Translations under genes and position numbers: made by a program
NCBI GenBank assembly: GCA_014804225.1
Contig: JAAVAF010000042.1
Span: 1-14,557 of the forward strand
DNA from: Lachnospiraceae bacterium
Lineage (GTDB): Bacteria > Bacillota > Clostridia > Lachnospirales > Lachnospiraceae
Length of the DNA: 14,557 bases
Reading direction: 5' to 3'
In this document: piece after piece, positions 13,919 to 14,557 of the stretch
Numbering within the stretch: the stretch's first letter is position 1
Layout of the letters: every line of letters begins with the position of its first letter
The notes under the pieces: generated by a model
The model's database searches: none
Seen by the model: only the letters and a program-made list of their open reading frames with translations
Told to the model about the DNA's origin: nothing

Positions 13919-14035
13919 ATGATGAACATGAATAAGAAAAAAACGCAACGTATAATCGCGGCTGTGATTGCGATTATTCTGGTACTATGTATGATAGTGC
14001 CTTTGGTCGTAAGTAGTGTTGTGGGATGGTTTTAG
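13919..14035 (+). CDS. 38-aa single-TM membrane peptide
   Basis: ATG 13919 is preceded by AAGGGGTG (13903-13910) with 8-nt spacing. The product starts MMNMNKKKTQR and continues with one hydrophobic helix of about 25 residues ending VVGWF, then TAG. The basic N-terminus predicts N-in topology. Short KK-TM peptides of this kind are common in Firmicutes and often unannotated. A good ribosome binding site and typical TM peptide make it credible. It precedes the VanW-type gene by 109 nt and diverges from the TPR-like gene. ATG 13922 and 13928 are alternative starts. Confidence 0.7.
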   Translation: MMNMNKKKTQRIIAAVIAIILVLCMIVPLVVSSVVGWF

Positions 14036-14048
14036 CCGCGAGCTCTTC

Positions 14049-14062
14049 TGATATTATAATAT
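14049..14062 (+). promoter_or_regulatory. Putative promoter of the VanW-type gene
   Basis: TGATATTATAAT (14049-14060) gives an extended -10 similar to TGGTATTATAAT upstream of the LRR gene. TTAGCC (14032-14037) is a poor -35 at 17 bp before TATAAT (14055-14060). The site includes the 12-bp palindrome ATATTATAATAT (14051-14062). The leader to the ATG at 14145 would be about 75 nt. Confidence 0.4.
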
Positions 14063-14144
14063 ATAGATGATACAAATGACAAGTTATTTTCAAAGACATG
14101 TATATTTTGGATATAAGCAAAAAGGGAGAGGAGCGCTTATTATT

Positions 14145-14557
14145 ATGAAAAAAATTAGGAAATGGCTGTTAACAGCTGCATTGGCGTTTGTGCTTGCGGG
14201 CAGTTTTGGGCAGGTGACGGTACAGGCAAGAGAAGAAAACACAACGATACTAAGCGGTATTTATATCGGCGACATTGATGTTTCGGGAATGACAGTCGAG
14301 GAGGCAACAGAGGCTGTCAATCAGTTTGTGGAATCCTTAAAGAGTAAAAGTGTTACCTTTGGCGTAGCAAATGACTGTTATGTAGCGGTTACGGCAGGAG
14401 ACCTGGGACTGAAATGGGATAATACCGATGTTTTGACGGAAGCAGCATCCGTTGGCAAAAAAGGAAATTTTATCAAGCGCTACATGGCAATACAGGATTT
14501 GAAAAAGGGTAATAAGGTTTATGACCTTGCGTTGTCTCTTGATGAGAACGCGCTGCA
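14145..14557 (+). CDS. Exported VanW/YoaR-type protein with PG_binding_4 domain, N-terminal part
   Basis: 137 codons are visible and the gene continues past the window. ATG 14145 follows a GGGAGAGGAG stretch (AGGAG 14129-14133). The signal peptide MKKIRKWLLTAALAFVLAG has a likely cleavage after VQA (~residue 28). From ~37, GIYIGDIDVSGMTVEEATEAV and TAGDLGLKWDNTDV match the putative peptidoglycan-binding domain 4 that precedes VanW or L,D-transpeptidase domains in clostridial exported proteins. The catalytic or VanW part lies outside, so VanW versus transpeptidase cannot be decided here. Extracytoplasmic wall-associated function is likely. Confidence 0.82.
   Translation, partial: MKKIRKWLLTAALAFVLAGSFGQVTVQAREENTTILSGIYIGDIDVSGMTVEEATEAVNQFVESLKSKSVTFGVANDCYVAVTAGDLGLKWDNTDVLTEAASVGKKGNFIKRYMAIQDLKKGNKVYDLALSLDENAL

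Noticed and set aside
1..14557. CRISPR arrays, tRNA/rRNA genes, insertion sequences, attachment sites, frameshifted genes
   Set aside because: No regular spaced repeats, cloverleaf sequences, transposase or integrase genes, or split frames were found on reading both strands.

Overview
The window looks like chromosomal DNA of a low-to-moderate GC Gram-positive bacterium of the Clostridia, most likely Lachnospiraceae. The basis is strong AGGAGG-type ribosome binding sites, several TTG starts, and protein types typical of that group: a C1 protease with lectin-like and FN3 domains, a VanW/PG_binding_4 protein, and a zinc-ribbon membrane protein with LRRs. The family assignment is inference from protein character; no rRNA or other marker is present. 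No phage, transposon, CRISPR array, tRNA or rRNA was seen.

Layout. (1) 1-504: 3' part of glutamate racemase. It converges on a minus-strand gene (532-2625) for a membrane protein with an N-terminal zinc ribbon and an extracellular leucine-rich-repeat domain. The LRR gene's terminator overlaps the racemase stop codon. (2) 2626-2864: divergent promoter region. (3) 2865-5500: a three-gene plus-strand operon of a Cache-GGDEF diguanylate cyclase, an amino-acid-type substrate-binding lipoprotein and a four-TM protein, ending in two hairpins. (4) 5738-10882: a 1714-aa secreted papain-like protease with six FN3-like domains and Ig-like C-terminal repeats. tadA (tRNA adenosine deaminase) follows it by one base. 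(5) 11406-11582: a gap with a long imperfect inverted repeat and a second hairpin. (6) 11583-13309: family 2 glycosyltransferase overlapping a DEDDh exonuclease. (7) 13275-13883 (minus): a membrane-anchored helical protein whose 3' end overlaps the exonuclease gene. It starts 35 nt from a divergent 38-aa membrane peptide gene. (8) 14145-end: the N-terminus of a VanW/PG_binding_4 exported protein.

The most striking observation is that the substrate-binding lipoprotein (4130-4924) appears circularly permuted. The segment that normally forms the second half of an SBP_bac_3 protein comes first and the normal first half comes last, with the amino-acid-contacting residues of both lobes kept. It lies directly behind a diguanylate cyclase and has no permease or ATPase beside it. 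This suggests a sensory rather than a transport role. With the four-TM protein it could form a small uncharacterised amino-acid-to-c-di-GMP sensing unit; that functional link is inference.

Most of the remaining genes serve the cell envelope (racemase, LRR protein, protease, glycosyltransferase, VanW protein). tadA and the exonuclease are housekeeping or nucleic-acid genes embedded in envelope operons.
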